This document shows positions 11,892 to 26,300 of a stretch of 64,000 nt of DNA, in pieces (position 1 is the stretch's first letter; each line of letters opens with the position of its first letter). The notes beneath the pieces are model-generated. The model searched no databases. It saw only the letters and a program-made list of their open reading frames with translations, and was not told the origin of the DNA. The position numbers and the translations under genes are program-made. The DNA is from Styela clava (Eukaryota > Chordata > Ascidiacea > Stolidobranchia > Styelidae): positions 20,365,135 to 20,429,134 of the forward strand of contig NC_135255.1 of assembly GCF_964204865.1 (NCBI RefSeq), in the 5' to 3' direction.

Positions 11892-14800
11892 ATGGTTTGG
11901 TCGTTGATTGCCATCTTTATTTTAGGTGAGTTAAGTTACCAACTATTAATAATTAATTGTATTCTAACTAAGCAATAAACTAACAAACAACGTTGACACA
12001 AATCGCTTCCATGCTTCTCATATTTCTGTGTAGAAAGTTTGCATTTCTCACATTTCATCAAAAGCTTTTGTCAATAAATTTTAGTTATACTGAAATAGTG
12101 TAATTTGTCAAAATAAATCCATCGCTAAGCATTGAATATTTTACTCCATATGGTATTGTATTAAACTAACCGAAAGGATATCTCTGAATTCTATCCACCT
12201 ATGAGAATTATGCCCCAAAACAGTTTAACCACTCCCGTCGCAAAAACGTTTTGACATTGTACTTTTCCACTTCCTAGGAACTGTAGTCGTCAGCAATGGT
12301 CAGTGTGATGAAAAGGATATGAACATAACATCAGGAAACGGCGAAATAAGTTCTCCAAATAATCTGAACGAATACGGGAGAACAGCAAATTGCTCGTGGA
12401 ATTTCACTCCTTCGGAAGGTTACGCTCTCGTGTTAACAATCACGTATCAAAGGCTTTATATAGTCGCTCCACCAGGCAGGAAGATATGTTTGGGATCGTA
12501 TGTGCTCTCCATAAACAACGGTTAGTTGATATAGGAATCTGAACTTACTGTAGAAAAATTCAGTAGCTTGGATTTAAATAAAATCTAATAATAAAATTGG
12601 TTTCTAATTCATTTTAAGTACATTTGCTAAGGTAGATTTATTCTTTACTTTAAATTCCTTAACTCTGAAACTGCTACGTAGTCTTATACCTATACGTGGG
12701 TATGGCAGGCCAGATTCTGCTTGCCACGATAAAACTAAATTTGATGCACAGGAAGAAAATGGATGGTACATGTGCCGCTGCTTTTAGTGAAGTATTCTCT
12801 GTGAATCGGAAAGCGAATCGATAGGTTGGAATAGTCGATAAAACAGTAATCGACATTATACAGGAATCGGCCGATATTGCCAATGTTTCTGAATGTCATA
12901 AAAGTACTCATTCGAAATAGCCTCTTCTGCTTACCAGTATCGCGCGATGGCAAAATGATGTGTTCATTTTACAATGATTGTCATCATGATAAAATTTAAT
13001 TCAGATGCACAAGATTGTTGGAGATATTTAGATGCCAAGTATTCACATGCACTGACTAACCCTTTCGAATATTTCTGCGCTGGAGACGCAAGGAATAAAT
13101 CGAGTGTTCATGTTCAGTATATATCGGACGGGCGAACATATACTGGTTCGGAGAATGTGATTACAGCAGCAATGGGTTTCAGCATCCAATACAAGTTTTC
13201 ACAATGTTCCACAGTTACAGGTAAGTCTTGAACAATAAATATGAAATATTTCAATCAAAGTCACTAAACTTATTTATATAAGTTCTTTAAACGAAGACGA
13301 GTAATCATGCACACGCATAAAGATTTTTGTGCATGGAATTATTTGAAAGAACGAATCTTCTCCATTCGGTGTTTCCTACTGATTTACATATTGATTTACA
13401 CTCGCGAACATTGAGTGTGCTAGATGTGGCAAGTGTTTGAAAGCGTAAGACAAAAAATGACCCTTGATTCTAGTGAAAACCATTGGCTATTAGAAACGAA
13501 GTGTATAAGTGGAAAAATACAACATAAATTATTCATTTTAATGCAGCACGCGCTCACCTGGATACAACTAATGCTCCTACTACCACACACTATCCGTCTT
13601 ATCCCACCACTGACGTAGTCAACACGGTTAAAATATCACCCAATACTGCAAATTTGGAAGTGGTTACTCGTATTAACGCTAAGACAACAGGTTTTAAAAT
13701 CAGACCAGAAATAGGCATCACGTCGGATCGTTCAACAATCACCCTATCGCAAAATACTATGGGTAACTATGAATTTTGTACGTAATATTTAACCATCGGA
13801 TGATAAAACCCATCCTGGGTAAAAATATCCCATTTTAGTACATGGTGTCGTTGCTTTTCTAAGTTTGTCCGAATATTCTTTTGCGTTCTATATTTAATCT
13901 GCTAATTGTTAGATGACGTGCTGTGTACTGAGTGATCAGTTATGGACATTCAGTCTTTTTTTTCATCCCACTGCATAAAACTGCATTCGAAATTGATTGA
14001 GCGATTCAAAGGTTACTATATACAGTACTTGTAACAGGAACAGTCAGCATATGCGCTGATAGACATTCGAGCACAAGTGGGATGAGTCAAACAACTCTAA
14101 TACTCCTCCTCTCCATACCGGAATTTATCTTTGTTTTACTCATGATCGTGGCTGGGATTGCATTCTACAGAAAAAGACGGTCCGTATTATTTATCATTGG
14201 AATTATAAATCCTAATCTATCCTAAAGCTTAATGATCCGATATTTATTTCTTCGCCAACCGATACTAACAAAATATGAAACGATATGTGAATTCCTAAAT
14301 TTTCTTAGAAACCAAAACTGGTTACTGGGCAATGGCACACGGGATCAAAAAGTACTCAGGACAAGATATTTCATAAATTTGCAACAATGATGAATCTTCT
14401 CGTAGCCAGAGTGTGTGTTAGTTACGTTATAATTTTTTCATGAACGTACTAATTAATCATGAAGTATGATCTTAGAAAAGGCGTGGGTCACGCTTTATGA
14501 ATCGTAGGTACGTGACGCACGACTAATAAAACTAGTAGTCGAGTTACGTCTTCAATTCAATATTACACTTTTCAGAACAACAATATTAGTACTACATACA
14601 TGGATTAACCTAGGTATAGTTAGAATGTTTTTGATGAGGGTTGGTATTACAATTATTTACATCCTCTGTACGCGGTGCTGTAATCTCTGTCCAAAATTAA
14701 ACAAATCATCCTAAACTTCGAGCGCTTGTAAACTTGCTACTCCTCCCACATTGTCGACATTTGTATCTTATAAAAATATTTTAAGGACCCCCCTAAAGAC

Positions 14801-15465
14801 GAATCTGATGTGATTTAATATACCCAATATTTTCAAAGATCACAGCGCTCAGACCATGTCAACACAGCACAAGGGACTGTTCCTAATTCTACTGAGATGG
14901 GAAACATCAGTTCTAAGAGACAAAACGGAACGTCAGGTAATCTGTTAGTAATTTCAAATACAGCATTGGGATATACTGAAAAGTTGCACTTTTCGTATTG
15001 AACCGATTTAAAATCTCAAGGTGTTTTTGTTATTTTCGTTCAACGCTGTTATTGTCGTGTTTGTGTATGTCAGTGGAACAACTCTCATGTTAGTGGTTGG
15101 TTTTCCGTCCCAGATTAGATATTTTCGGATTCCAGCAATATCCGGCTCATTTTGAACTATCAATATTTGTTAATAGAACTCATTCGAACCCACATGCATG
15201 TAACTAGATCAGTTACTAACTTTTCTGACAAGGTAGGGTACTAAGGTCGATACAGTACTATCCTACTACAACAAAGAATAGGAATTTTAAAATAACATAT
15301 AGAATATATTCAGGTACCGATGGCTACGAAGAAGTTCAAGTCGGGCCATCTGGTGAATATGAAGAGATACGACAAGCAACTGATGGATACGAGAAAGTGC
15401 AAATCGGGGCAACAGATCAGGAACAAGAAAGTGGATATAAAGCCACGTATGTGAACGTTGCATAA
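11892..15465 (+). CDS. CUB-domain type I receptor D with SH2-motif tail (complete, about 366 aa)
   Basis: Seven exons join in frame by phase: 11892-11925, 12278-12520, 13005-13220, 13547-13762, 14038-14179, 14839-14936 and 15314-15465 (TAA 15463-15465). They total 1,101 nt. The signal peptide is MVWSLIAIFILG. The CUB domain spans about residues 18-165, with NGQC, ANCSW, ICLGSY, DCW, YFC and FSQC giving six cysteines; the usual DSM before the fifth is missing. A Thr-rich stalk follows, then a membrane span LILLLSIPEFIFVLLMIVAG and the stop-transfer YRKRR. The tail holds YEEV, YEEI, YEKV and YVNV. YEEI is the classic Src-family SH2 ligand, and YVNV fits the Grb2-type YxN pattern. YEEI and YEKV are spaced as in an ITAM. 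A cell-surface recognition or adhesion receptor signalling through Tyr kinases is inferred; the ligand is unknown. The donor after the membrane exon is GTCCGT, which is weak. Confidence 0.85.
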
Positions 15466-15710
15466 AAAATCGAAAGACAAACATTGTGCAACAATACAGT
15501 AAAAGATTTCTTTCATCGACCGACTTCCTAACTACAAAGCTTTTCTATTACTCACTTCAGTGTGGAATTTTAAACGACTTCACAGGGTTGGGTGGTAACT
15601 GACTCCAATGACCGCATGGTCGTATCGTTGCCACCCAGTATGTACCGAGAACTTTTATATTTCAATCTAATTTCATTTTGTTGTGTATATGTTTTCTGGT
15701 GGACAAACAA

Positions 15711-15716
15711 AATAAA
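15711..15716 (+). terminator. Candidate polyadenylation signal, gene D
   Basis: AATAAA lies 246 nt after the stop codon of gene D, in AT-rich 3' sequence. The position is plausible, but no cleavage site can be confirmed. Confidence 0.45.
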
Positions 15717-15944
15717 CTTTCGCATACGTATGAATTTGTCGTCGTAAAATTATTTCATGTTTGAACCGAAATGTTTTAAAAATTGTTTGAAAAATTAGTA
15801 TCACATTCAAATATTTAAATAATTTTGACCAAAGAAAACTTCCATTGAAATGAAAAGCTATTCAAATTTGCTTTATGTTTGATCCATTTACGTATTAGTT
15901 CTATTAATATTTGCTAATTATAAAGTTTTATACGATTTTGACAG

Positions 15945-17640
15945 TCTTTCAAATATTTCACGGGTATAAGTAAGTTGCTGTTATCATCTCGGTGGTCGTT
16001 TGTAAATATCCGCTTGATGCATTTTAATTAATAATAGAAACAATGCTTCGCTTAACCTGTATTAAATGAACTTTGTTGGACTCAAATGAACTTTGAGAAT
16101 GGGAAAACTTCTTTTTCATATTTTATCTATTTTACTCATTATTATCAACTATACAAAATCAGGCTTCATTTTAGAAAGACCAAATCAAAGAAAAATAATC
16201 TTAGAATGAGCTAAGTCAATCTCAATCGAGACAGTCCAAAGCAAGTAAGAGCAATTTCGTTCACTCTTAGCAAGACTATGGCTTCAAACTGTGGTGTCTA
16301 AATTGGATTGGCACTTTACGTATATGGATTAAACTAAACCCCTTGCTTACACAGTTATTGATGTTCAAGAGCCGGTTTCCGGTTCGGAGTAGCCTAACGA
16401 ATAGGCCAAGCAGACCAAAAAACAATAGGTTTCATTCTGTGACATTTATTTATCAATTAAACATAAGTTTCTGCAACCAGTGAATGTTATCACGTAACTC
16501 TTACTTGTAAGAATTTGCATGTGTATTATATATTCATAAATACTTATCGATTGAACTTTAAGGGTGAATCATTTGGCGACGTCGGGGTTTCGAATATCAG
16601 ACCAGGGATATGAATACGCATTGCTATGGCGCCACTTTGTACATTTTCAATTTGTGGTGTTTTGACGATTTTCGCTCCGAACAAGTTCGTGTATAAGCAG
16701 TAATTTGATATTCAAGATACTATATTTCAGAGGACCACAAGCTTCCCATTCACCATAAAGATCATAAATATGGGTGGCAATGTTTCGCAAAAAACCTTTG
16801 GTGGGTCACGGCGTCAACCCTTACGGGTTGAACGAACCTAATGACATAGCCGGCCTGGTAAACGGACACGACGCCGTTTTTGTCCTAAAAAATCGTTGGC
16901 TTACGTTTCGCCTGCGCTCTCAAGAGATATGAGTGAAATTTTATTCTAATTTAAACATGGAAACATTCGAAGGGTTCAAAATACGTTTATTGAGTTACTG
17001 AAAGCTGAAGCAATGGCTCGGTTAGTTTGAGTTCATAATTTGTTGCATATTATACGAAGCACACGTACACGGGCGGTGATATTATAATAAATCTTTTTAT
17101 AAGATCAATAGTTGAACTAGCGTAAATTTGAATATGCGGCCCTCAGTTAAACTATTATTATCTTCACACACAAGGACTTGTTGCAAATCTACCAATGACG
17201 TCAAATGACAGTGTTCCGTGTTTCCTTGTATATTCTAGAAACTGTGTGGGAAACGAATAACGTTTTGACAGAACATATTCAACCATTATAGCTTGAAGTT
17301 TGTCATCAGTTGCGAGTGTGGGAAGCAAATAATGTTTTGAGCAAACACGATTGTGCCCTGAAGACTAATGTTTATAAGAAGTTGCAGGTGTGGATGATTA
17401 TTTAAAGATATTGTGTTCTCGAAGCAGTAGAAAAATGAGTTGTGAACTTAACAGAATAGTCAGCATCGGCACAGTGGCTACTTTAAACATGTTGGATGAA
17501 TTCGAGCTTGGTACTGATGTAAGGTTAACTATATTAGTTTTGGAATTGCGCAAATGCCAAGCAACTATCAAGTGAATCAAAACGATCAGTTTAATATCGT
17601 ATTACATACTGAACATTTATTTTCACCGCAACGCTGAATC
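15945..17640. repeat. 3' flank of gene D, diverged copy of the gene C flank
   Basis: Homologous to 9857-11530, and in its second half to 38448-39560. The block around 17418 (CTCGAAGCAGTAGAAAAATG) recurs almost unchanged at 38934. No exon was found here. The short ORFs on both strands at 17390-17580 are not conserved as protein in the paralogous copies. Confidence 0.8.
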
Positions 17641-18646
17641 TGCCTGCTATCGCACCAACAGAAGCAGGGGTGTGAACTGTGGAGTAGAGGTTTTGCTCGT
17701 TTCATCAGGGTCGTCCTTAAAAACCACTCGAAATCGGAAATTTAATTCCCCGAATTTGGGATTCGATATTTCATACTTTCAATGGATGTTTCCCCGAGCA
17801 CCGATTTCCTTGTTTATTTTTGTAAAATGATCAATCTGCAATAAGTCAACCATGACGTAACAATTGTAATTTGTTCAGCAGCCGCTCATACACTTCTTTC
17901 GCTCAGACAAATATTCAAGCAGGGCTGTAAACTGTTGGCCCGTATTCGTGGTTTTGCGTGTTATTTGTAATTTTTCAGGTGCGTTGCCAAGAATAGTTGT
18001 AAATCAAATACCTTAATTGTCATTATGTCTTATGAGGCGTTTTAGTTTAGTTACAATAATTAAAAACTGATCCCGCAAATTCTGCGATAGACTAGCCTAA
18101 AATTAGCTATCAGTACCTGTACGCGACACCTAATGCTTTTATTAAAAACAAGAGAGCTATGCTCAAATATATGAAAACGTTTGAAGTAAATAAACCTAAT
18201 AGCCTTCTAAAGGAAATTTTTATCTTCAAGCACTGAAAATTTCAGAGCAATTGGTCGAGTAATTAAAGACAAAAGCGACTTTTTAGGATTAGGTAACAAG
18301 TGGGCGTGGCTTTCCACACGTTTTCTCACCACTGAGAGGGCGGGGGCATTGCCCCCACCCCCAATGCCACTTGAAAAAAATCCCATTACCCGGGCGAACG
18401 CTTTCCCGCTCCGAGAACGAGGATTAACGGCCTCTAAACGCCAAAATCACTCTAGTGTGACTAGATCGATGACTTGATTGACAGGTAGCCTACTCCGGCC
18501 ACTAAAAGCCTGTTTTGTCCCACTTCCAATTTCAACGTGAATTGAAATACCAAGTGATCCAAGTAACTTATCCATTACGGTACCAGGGCAAAAATAAAAA
18601 AAATATCGATCTCCCGATAATCATATGCGGTACAGTAACTCACCAG
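17641..18646. other. Intergenic repeat-rich DNA
   Basis: No coding exon. It contains CAGGGGTG (near 17665) and CAGGGCTG (near 17921) ends typical of hAT-like elements but without clear partners. It also holds one copy (18149-18300) of a dispersed repeat seen again at about 21455-21560 and 22192-22340. That repeat has the block GAAAATTTCAGAGCAATTGG. Confidence 0.55.
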
Positions 18647-20790
18647 CAGGGATGGCCATTTCCGAATACTAAACTATTCCGAATACATTCTAAAATAATG
18701 TTTTCGAATCTGGAATTCCGAATACATTCTAAAATCGGAAATAACACATTTTTGTTTTAGTTGATTAAAACCCAGTAAATTAGGAAATAAGCTTCAATAG
18801 AAACATCAGAATGAAGCCACAGACCAACAGTATATGTACACAAAGTAATTGATAGATTATAGCTATTAATCAAAAATAATAGCAACTTGTGACACAGTCA
18901 GTTTATTAAAATTATTCACTTTGTACAAATGACCATATGAAAAGATAGCCAAGGAGTTGTCTGACGCTTTCTATCATTTGTACCATGATATTACGATAAT
19001 AGTCGAGTCTATTGACAAAAATACTACTTGTATTCAGATAATTGTGTATATTTTCTGAGAGTAATAAAATTTATTGGCAATACAGGCAACAACAATCGAA
19101 AATCCATTATGCCTTTAAAAATTTTAATATTTAAGCCTAGAGTATTCTACTACCTACCAGTATATTTGTATATAAATTTATGTGAACCATATTTTGTTAT
19201 TATGTGTAACATATTGTTGTGTTTGGAGTTAGAAATAAATTAGTAGAGAATAGATGACCACCACTGCCAGCGCGCAGCCAGGATTTTCGAAATCGGAAAT
19301 TCTCATTGCCGCCTGTAACACCCACCGCGATTCGGCGCTCGTTAAAAGAGCCGTCTTGTCAGCGTATAATGATCATTCTGTTACGTAAAGTATTCAATCC
19401 ATGACAACTACGAGATTTTAAAATATCTTTATATATTAATTTAATGTGTCCAACTTAACTCGCGGTTGCTTCTTCTTACGTCAAAAAAACAACACATTAC
19501 CATTCGGTCCACGGCAACCTGTGACCTAAAATTACGAGATAAACTGCTTGATGTATTTAATTTTAATATGTATTTTTGCAATCTTTCCAACTCGTTATCG
19601 CCGTTAGAAAAATCTCAAATAATTATATAAAATTCTGTTAAGTGTAGAGAATAATTCATTTCATACAATGAATATACATATAAAGTTTAGCAGTAAATTA
19701 AAAATATATATTCATCGCTGCGATTATGCCACCTGGTAAAAAAGTCGACTTTTACAACAAATAATATAACAACGAATATATATTTTTCTGTTGTGCAAAG
19801 TGATGAATTCGTGACCGACACGGGCATATTTAAAATATCTTGCTCCTATTAAATTTAATTGTCTTCAATTTAACCTGCGGTTGTGTCGACAAAATAAAAT
19901 CCTCACCACTCTTATATACCATTGCAATCCGCGGCCATAAAAATAAAAACGTGAGGTAAACTGTCCGATTAAATATTGTTTTTATCCGTATTTTGCGAAT
20001 TCGGCAAATATTTAGATGTACTTGTTAACAGTGACTCCGCTCGATCGAAATGCTCACAGTAAAATATCTCAGAGTAAAATTTATTTCATCACAATAAAAT
20101 TGATTGAATATACTTTAGATTAGATTAATTATATTATATACATCCTCACAACCAGGGAAAAAGTCGCGTCCCAAACCTTGTGTCGTGTTAACCCGAAAAT
20201 ATTCGACGGCAATTCAAAGTTATGGATAATCAGGCAAATCCCGCCCTCAATTAGTGACGATATGTTTCTAAACGCCGACCAAACATAATGTGTGCCAGAG
20301 GCACATGAAATTTGCGATTTTCACTGCCTAGAAAAGCGTTTTTTAAATTTTCGCGGGCCTCAATAAAACTTATGTTGTTTACGGTTTTATTTTCAGTATT
20401 TTAAATTTCCGCTTTTCAATCAAAAAGTTGCGTTGTCTTTAGAAACTCGCCGCCGATGAACGTATTTACCAGATTCACAATTCCGTGCGCGTACAAAAAT
20501 AAAATAAATGTAATCGTTATCGTGGAACAAATTTGTAAAAAAATTTTGTTTTAGAGAAAATAACACAATCGTAAAGGCGTTTACGGGCCTAAATAACACT
20601 TTACGCTGATGAGTGATAAAAACAATCACGCGCAAGTTTCAATCGAGAATGTTTTCATTCAACGGAAACGTCTTGAAAGCGGCGTCGAAAATGTGTGACG
20701 TCACACAAATATCCGATATTCTTATGAACGTGAATTCCGATATTCGAATGATGAGATATTCGAATACTTTGTTCGAATTGGCCATCCCTG
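18647..20790. mobile_element. Non-autonomous hAT-like element, 2.1 kb
   Basis: The left end CAGGGATGGCCATTTCCGAA is inverted at the right end (TTCGAATTGGCCATCCCTG). The flanks are CTCACCAG (18639-18646) and CTTACCAG (20791-20798), an 8-bp target duplication with one mismatch, as expected for hAT. No transposase ORF is visible. Internal sequence (about 19380-20440) is related to that of the element at 41165-42662, so both derive from one family. Confidence 0.75.
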
Positions 20791-20796
20791 CTTACC

Positions 20797-21240
20797 AGTA
20801 CCTGAAATTCGTTCGCAGAACGACGGTTCTTCCTTGTCATATAAGAACTCAATTCATTTCCTCTTATCAAATAAAGAAATAAAGTAGGCTAAAAAATTTA
20901 TGTTGTTTACATCAGAACTGTAACGAGAAGATGATAGCGTAATTCACTGCGGTACCGTACGGTACCTTACCAGTACTGCAGTACCTGTTGCTGTATGTAG
21001 GCCTGCTATTCGATCGTGGAACGGTTCTTCTCTGGCATATAAAAACTGAATTCAATTTGCTCTTATCAAAGTTAACAAATACGGTAGGCTGAATTTGCAA
21101 GAAAACCAACATTACTGCAATAGTAGGATCGCAAAAGGAATAACGAATAAGTCAATTTTACTGTGGTATGTTAACTTACCGCGGTACCGTATCTGCCAGA
21201 CGCTTCTTCTTTGCAAAACCAACTAATTCGGTTTATCACG
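20797..21240. repeat. Local diverged repeats with GGTACC-rich spacers
   Basis: A block reading roughly GAACGGTTCTTC...CATATAA.AACT.AATTCA recurs at about 20815-20885 and 21017-21085, with a weaker third copy from about 21190. Between them lie palindromic GGTACCGTACGGTACC-like sequences (about 20951). It has no coding potential. Confidence 0.5.
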
Positions 21241-23300
21241 GTATTATAACAGCAGATACCACAGTCTACGAATATATTCACACCAAGCGAAACAGTGCAG
21301 TACGGTTTACTGTACCTTTAGCTTCACCGGTAACCTAAAATAACTTACAATTTTTGAGCAACGATTTTCAGAATCCGCCTTCACGCCGACGTTCGATGGC
21401 ACGTGATCATGCGTCCGCAGAACGTTCGGTGACGTCATAGCAAACAAAAACAAATCTCACAGAAATATTTGAAATAAATAAAAGTAATAGCCTTCTGGAG
21501 AAAAAATCAAACTTTAACCACTGAAAATTTCAAAGCAATTGGTCCAGTATTCGAAGAGAAAGGCGATTTTATAATGATGGTGACAAAGAATAATAACAAT
21601 GCCAGCATAAAATGCGAAACGATCGTTATGTCCACTACGTGTCCAATAATAGTTTTGAACATGTAAAACAGTTTGTAAGCGCCAACTCTCAAAATTAGTG
21701 TAAAAATTTTGCAATGTTAAAGTATAGGAAGAATTTTCAGGGATCAAGGGTCGGGTAAACCCACATGGTGGGGGAGTCAAATCTTTTTTACAAACACTCT
21801 AAAAACATCTAGTTTACCATACGTTCTTAACAGCCTTTTATAAGAAGCTGGTATAAGCCAAAGTTTTTGTTTTCAAAGTTGATTATACAAGAGTTCGAGG
21901 CTGGAGTCGATTTTTACAACAAGGCGTAATATGCAATTCATTAATCAGATTTATTACTAATCATCTTAGCATCAAACTTTACCTCAGTGAACTGGAAACC
22001 GTGGTATTACACAATAGATGACATATCTTGTATGGAGCAGAGCATATATTCGGTTAGGACTGATTCACTTAACAAACCGGGAAACAGCAATAGGAAGAAA
22101 CTAATTGGAGGCGATGGGTTTCGAAAGCAAAGATATATTTGGTCATGGTCCTATAAAGAAATAACGCGCGCCGAAAAGAGCATTCTCTTATAAACAAGAG
22201 CGCTATGCTTAAATATATGGACACGTTTGAAATAAATGAAAGTAATAGCCTTCTGAGGAAAAATTTTATCTTTGAGCACTGAAAATTTCAGAGCAATTGG
22301 CCCAGTAATCCAAGAGAATAGCGACTGTTTAGGTTTTCCACTAGGTGTCCAAAAAGTGTCAAAGAACAAGTTTAAGGATAAGAACAACAACATAATATTG
22401 AAACGATAGTTTTCTCCACTAACGTGTTCAATAATCGAATGAGAAATATTTAAATCCGAATAAAAAAAATAGGAAGTTTTTAAAGCAAACGTTGTTTTCT
22501 CGAAATATATAGTAAAAATGCGACTAAACAGGTTTATTTTGTCACGATGGTAATCAAGAATTTTGAGTTTGTAAAGTGCAGACAGTACAGTCTGAGTCGA
22601 TGATTGCGACGAACATACTTTTATTATAGAGGCGCCAGATTGACGTCCCGTGGAGAGTCCGCTTGTGTGCCAAATGTGGTACGCGCGCCACGGGCCACAA
22701 ACCTGAATTGAGAAATTATATATCTGGGTTGCACAAGCTAATTATTGTTTTGTTACATTTCAACAACGAAAACATGACCAGAGCAGTTCTGGTCCAATCA
22801 ATCGGACGTTTTCAGATTGAAAATATAAACGATTTGATTAGTTTGACTCTTATACCTACCTTCAAAAATAATTCGGGGATATACAAATTAAATATGCTGT
22901 TATACATGAAAATGAATAAATTAAAGGTGCAGTGTAGTGTGAGTAAAACCAATCGGAGTAACACCGAAGTAAAACATAATCAATTACTTAATTGGTTATG
23001 CACGCATGACACTGCCGTCATAGCATAGAAAGCGCCATCAACTGTGCTAAATCACGCAATGACCAGACGAGCACACTGACGGAAAGGGCATGCAGCCATT
23101 GCTTGCTTACCTACCATCACCATAATCAGTCAGTCACACAACGTACTGCCCTTATGGCCCTCTCCTAGTTACAATATAAGTATTGTTCCTGGGAGACAGT
23201 CAGAGATGTAGGATTGGATCATGGGAATGTTTATATCGAATATCGTTTTGCATAATACAAATTTTTGTCGTAATTACCGTAATTTGGATCAAATATTTTT
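21241..23300. other. Intergenic DNA upstream of gene E
   Basis: It contains two copies of the dispersed repeat (about 21455-21560 and 22192-22340). A diverged third copy of the unit 1/2 spacer also lies here (about 21953-22135, matching 2237-2420, shared block TTACTAATCA.CTTAGCATCAAAC). The ORF at 22663-23028 has no recognisable domain and I do not call it a gene. Confidence 0.5.
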
Positions 23301-23363
23301 AATATTACGTCCACTTTGCTTTTCTTCTTACTAACTAAGACGTAAAACATTAGTCTAGTTACC
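23301..23363 (+). promoter_or_regulatory. Conserved leader with candidate (trans-)splice acceptor, gene E
   Basis: A pyrimidine tract (TTTGCTTTTCTTCTTACTAA) ends in CTAAG with AG at 23338-23339. It is followed by 24 nt (ACGTAAAACATTAGTCTAGT and ACC) before the ATG at 23364. The ATTAGTCTA core is shared with the gene D leader. Confidence 0.45.
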
Positions 23364-26300
23364 ATGATTTGGTTATTGATCGTTATCTTACTTTTAGGTG
23401 AGTAAAGTAAGCTACACTTGTTAAACAACAAATTTTATTTTACGTGCAATAAGCGAACGACGTAAACAAAAATTGCTTTTATGCCGCTCTAATGTCTGAT
23501 CAACAAAAACATATAACCAATTTACCTACGATCTATGTTTCAAAGCAGTTGATCAAATATAAGGATCGTTCAGGCGCCAAGCAGTTTGATCTTTGTCATT
23601 TCTGCTTTCTAGGAACAGTAGCCGGTAGCAATGGTCAGTGTGATGGAAAGAAGATGAACTTAACATTAGGAAATGGTATAATAAGTTCTCCAAATTATCC
23701 CGAGGAATACGGAAAATCAGCAAACTGCGCATGGGATTTCAATCCTTTGGAAGGTTATACTCTCGAATTAACAATCACGTATCAAAGACTTTATATATCT
23801 GTAACAGAAACAAGCGTGAAGATTTGCTTGGGGTCTTACCTTCTTTCCATAAGTAACGGTTAGTGAAATAACAATAATTTAAATAAAAAAAGTTTTCTCT
23901 GTAGAAGTTGTACGATCCAAGATTTTATTTTGATTCAGCTTAACCCTGGGACCCCAGGAAAGCATATTCATTCTTGATTTCGTGGTAATAGTTATCGAAA
24001 CTTTACTATTCCACTTATTTCTCACTTTTAATCAAATGTGGGCAGTATTAAATATTATATATATATATAATACGGTGAGATGTACGTTGGTGTAAAGTAT
24101 TCATATTAATTAAACCAATTTAAATCAACGTGTGGCGGAAACATAGTTCAGCCGCTGCCAAATAAAAAAATACTTGAACGGAAAGTACAGTCACCATTAT
24201 ATATTATGTATAACAAAATTTAAAGTGATAAAATTCAATTCAGATACTCAGGAATGTAGCAGATATATTGATAAAAACTATCTCATGACATTGATTGGAG
24301 TTCAGCATTTTGACTATTTCGACTCTATGTGTGGCGAGAACGCAGAAAATAAGCCAAGTGTTCATGTTCAGTATATGTCAGATGGACGAATATATACCGG
24401 TACTAATACAGTGATAACCAAATCAATGGGATTTAGTATCCAGTACAAGTTTTCAGAATGCTACACGACTGCCGGTAATTAATCTTTGCAACTACATAAA
24501 ATTACTTTGATGAATATCCTGAATTGTAATTTCGAAACCACGATATAAATACGTACCAATTTTTTTTTTATTTGAATGAAGACATATCCGAAACTAAAAA
24601 AAATGCAGTATTAAGCAATTGATTGCATTACCAAATATACTCAACCTTGGTAAAATCATTTTCTCAGAAACAACAACTGAATATGTCCAAACGAGTATTT
24701 TTGAAGGAAGCTCTAACATAGAACAAACAATTACGAATTTTGAGGACAACCGTACTCTTTCTACTATAGGTCAGTAGGTTTCTCATAAACGTTTGCTACG
24801 AAAACATCAATCGAAACTAGACAACTACCCAACAAAAAAGCCTTTTATTTCTAGTACAAAAGGTGAACCTGTTGATAACATGAAGTTGATTAAATATCGC
24901 GGAACTTCGAAACCTTGGGAGTTCAGGATTGGAAAATCATTATTTAACAATCATTATCTATGTTTTATATTTTAGGCCTGAATTAGTCAGCAACAAAAAT
25001 TGATATGTCTTCTAATAAATTAATTAAACCCTGGCCCTGGGTTAGGTGGCCAATATGGGGGTTGATATCAAGGTTCGTCATCTATTGGTACAGGGTTTTA
25101 TTAACAAGGAAGATTAAATATAAAACAGATTATGAATCAAATAATTTATTTATCGGGAAATGATGTATCAACCCGAAGCACTTGGGATTATTTTACAAGC
25201 TATTAAAGTTTATGTAAATAAACATAGAAGTTTCGCATTTCTTTATTGTTCCATGTCATGCTAAAACAAGAAAAAAATCATAAAAAAATCTTTATATTTT
25301 TTTTTCGAAATCGTGCACTGACTCTAACAAAACCGATGTGATTAAAGCAGTTTTACTATTGAGTTTGTTATAAGAAAACTCATACTGAATCAATGGCCGT
25401 GTCGTACTACAAAACTAATATGAGCCCCCTTAGCAATATTATTCCTTATTACAATACTAATATCATCACCTCTAGCACTCTTATTTCCTATTATATCAGA
25501 CACAGCTGGAGAAACTGATGGCGCCAATTCAGATGGAATAGGTGACACTGCAAAGCTTTTCCTCGTTTCTATCTCTGGATTTATTGGTATCATAATACTT
25601 GTGGCGACTGTAATCGTATTCTGCAGGAAGAGAGGGTATTTAACTCATACTGATTACTTCCTTGATTAGCAATTAATTATTTGTCTTGGTTATTTACGTA
25701 TAGAAATACCTATAGGTCAAAAGAAGCCTAAGCAAAACGGATATATTGCATGGGTGTAATGACCTAGTGGTTATGGCGTCGGACTGTAATCGCCGTTGAT
25801 ATGACATCTCATATACAACCGTACACAAGCCATCTAGTAACTTGGACAGACAATCCCGAATCATTATTATTATCGTGACTGCTTACTTAAAGCCGTGTTC
25901 GCAGTGAAAGTCCAAAAACGACTACAACGGCTGCATTCATCCAAGATAGGATTTTATGAAAGCGTTGTATAAGGTCAAGTCGAATATAATTAAAAGAAGA
26001 AAATATAATTCTTGAATATCATCGTGATAATATATGAATATTTATTAACAGGGACATATATCAAAAAAACAAAAATGTCAAACAGGACAATGTAGGCGGA
26101 AATAAGATGGAAAATGCTGAATCTCCAATCCAAGAACCGGACCAAGACACTGCTACGGGTAAGAATTTATTAAATAGATCGTGATACGGGAACACATCCC
26201 AGGTTGACTAAAATCTTATATCTGAAACTTCCTCTTTAATTTTGAAAACGTTTCACTCTCGAAAGGAAGCACTGTGTACAAAAAACTAAGCTTTATAAGC

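Noticed and set aside
15440-15465. ITSM (TxYxx[V/I]) at the end of the gene D tail
   Set aside because: The residue two before Tyr is Ala (ATYVNV), so the motif does not fit; a Grb2-type YxN reading is better.
22663-23028. 121-codon plus-strand ORF in the D-E spacer
   Set aside because: No recognisable domain, no signal peptide and no paralogue in the window; composition is like the surrounding noncoding DNA.
25752-25806. A functional tRNA gene
   Set aside because: Only an A-box-like segment is present; no B-box or cloverleaf can be drawn.
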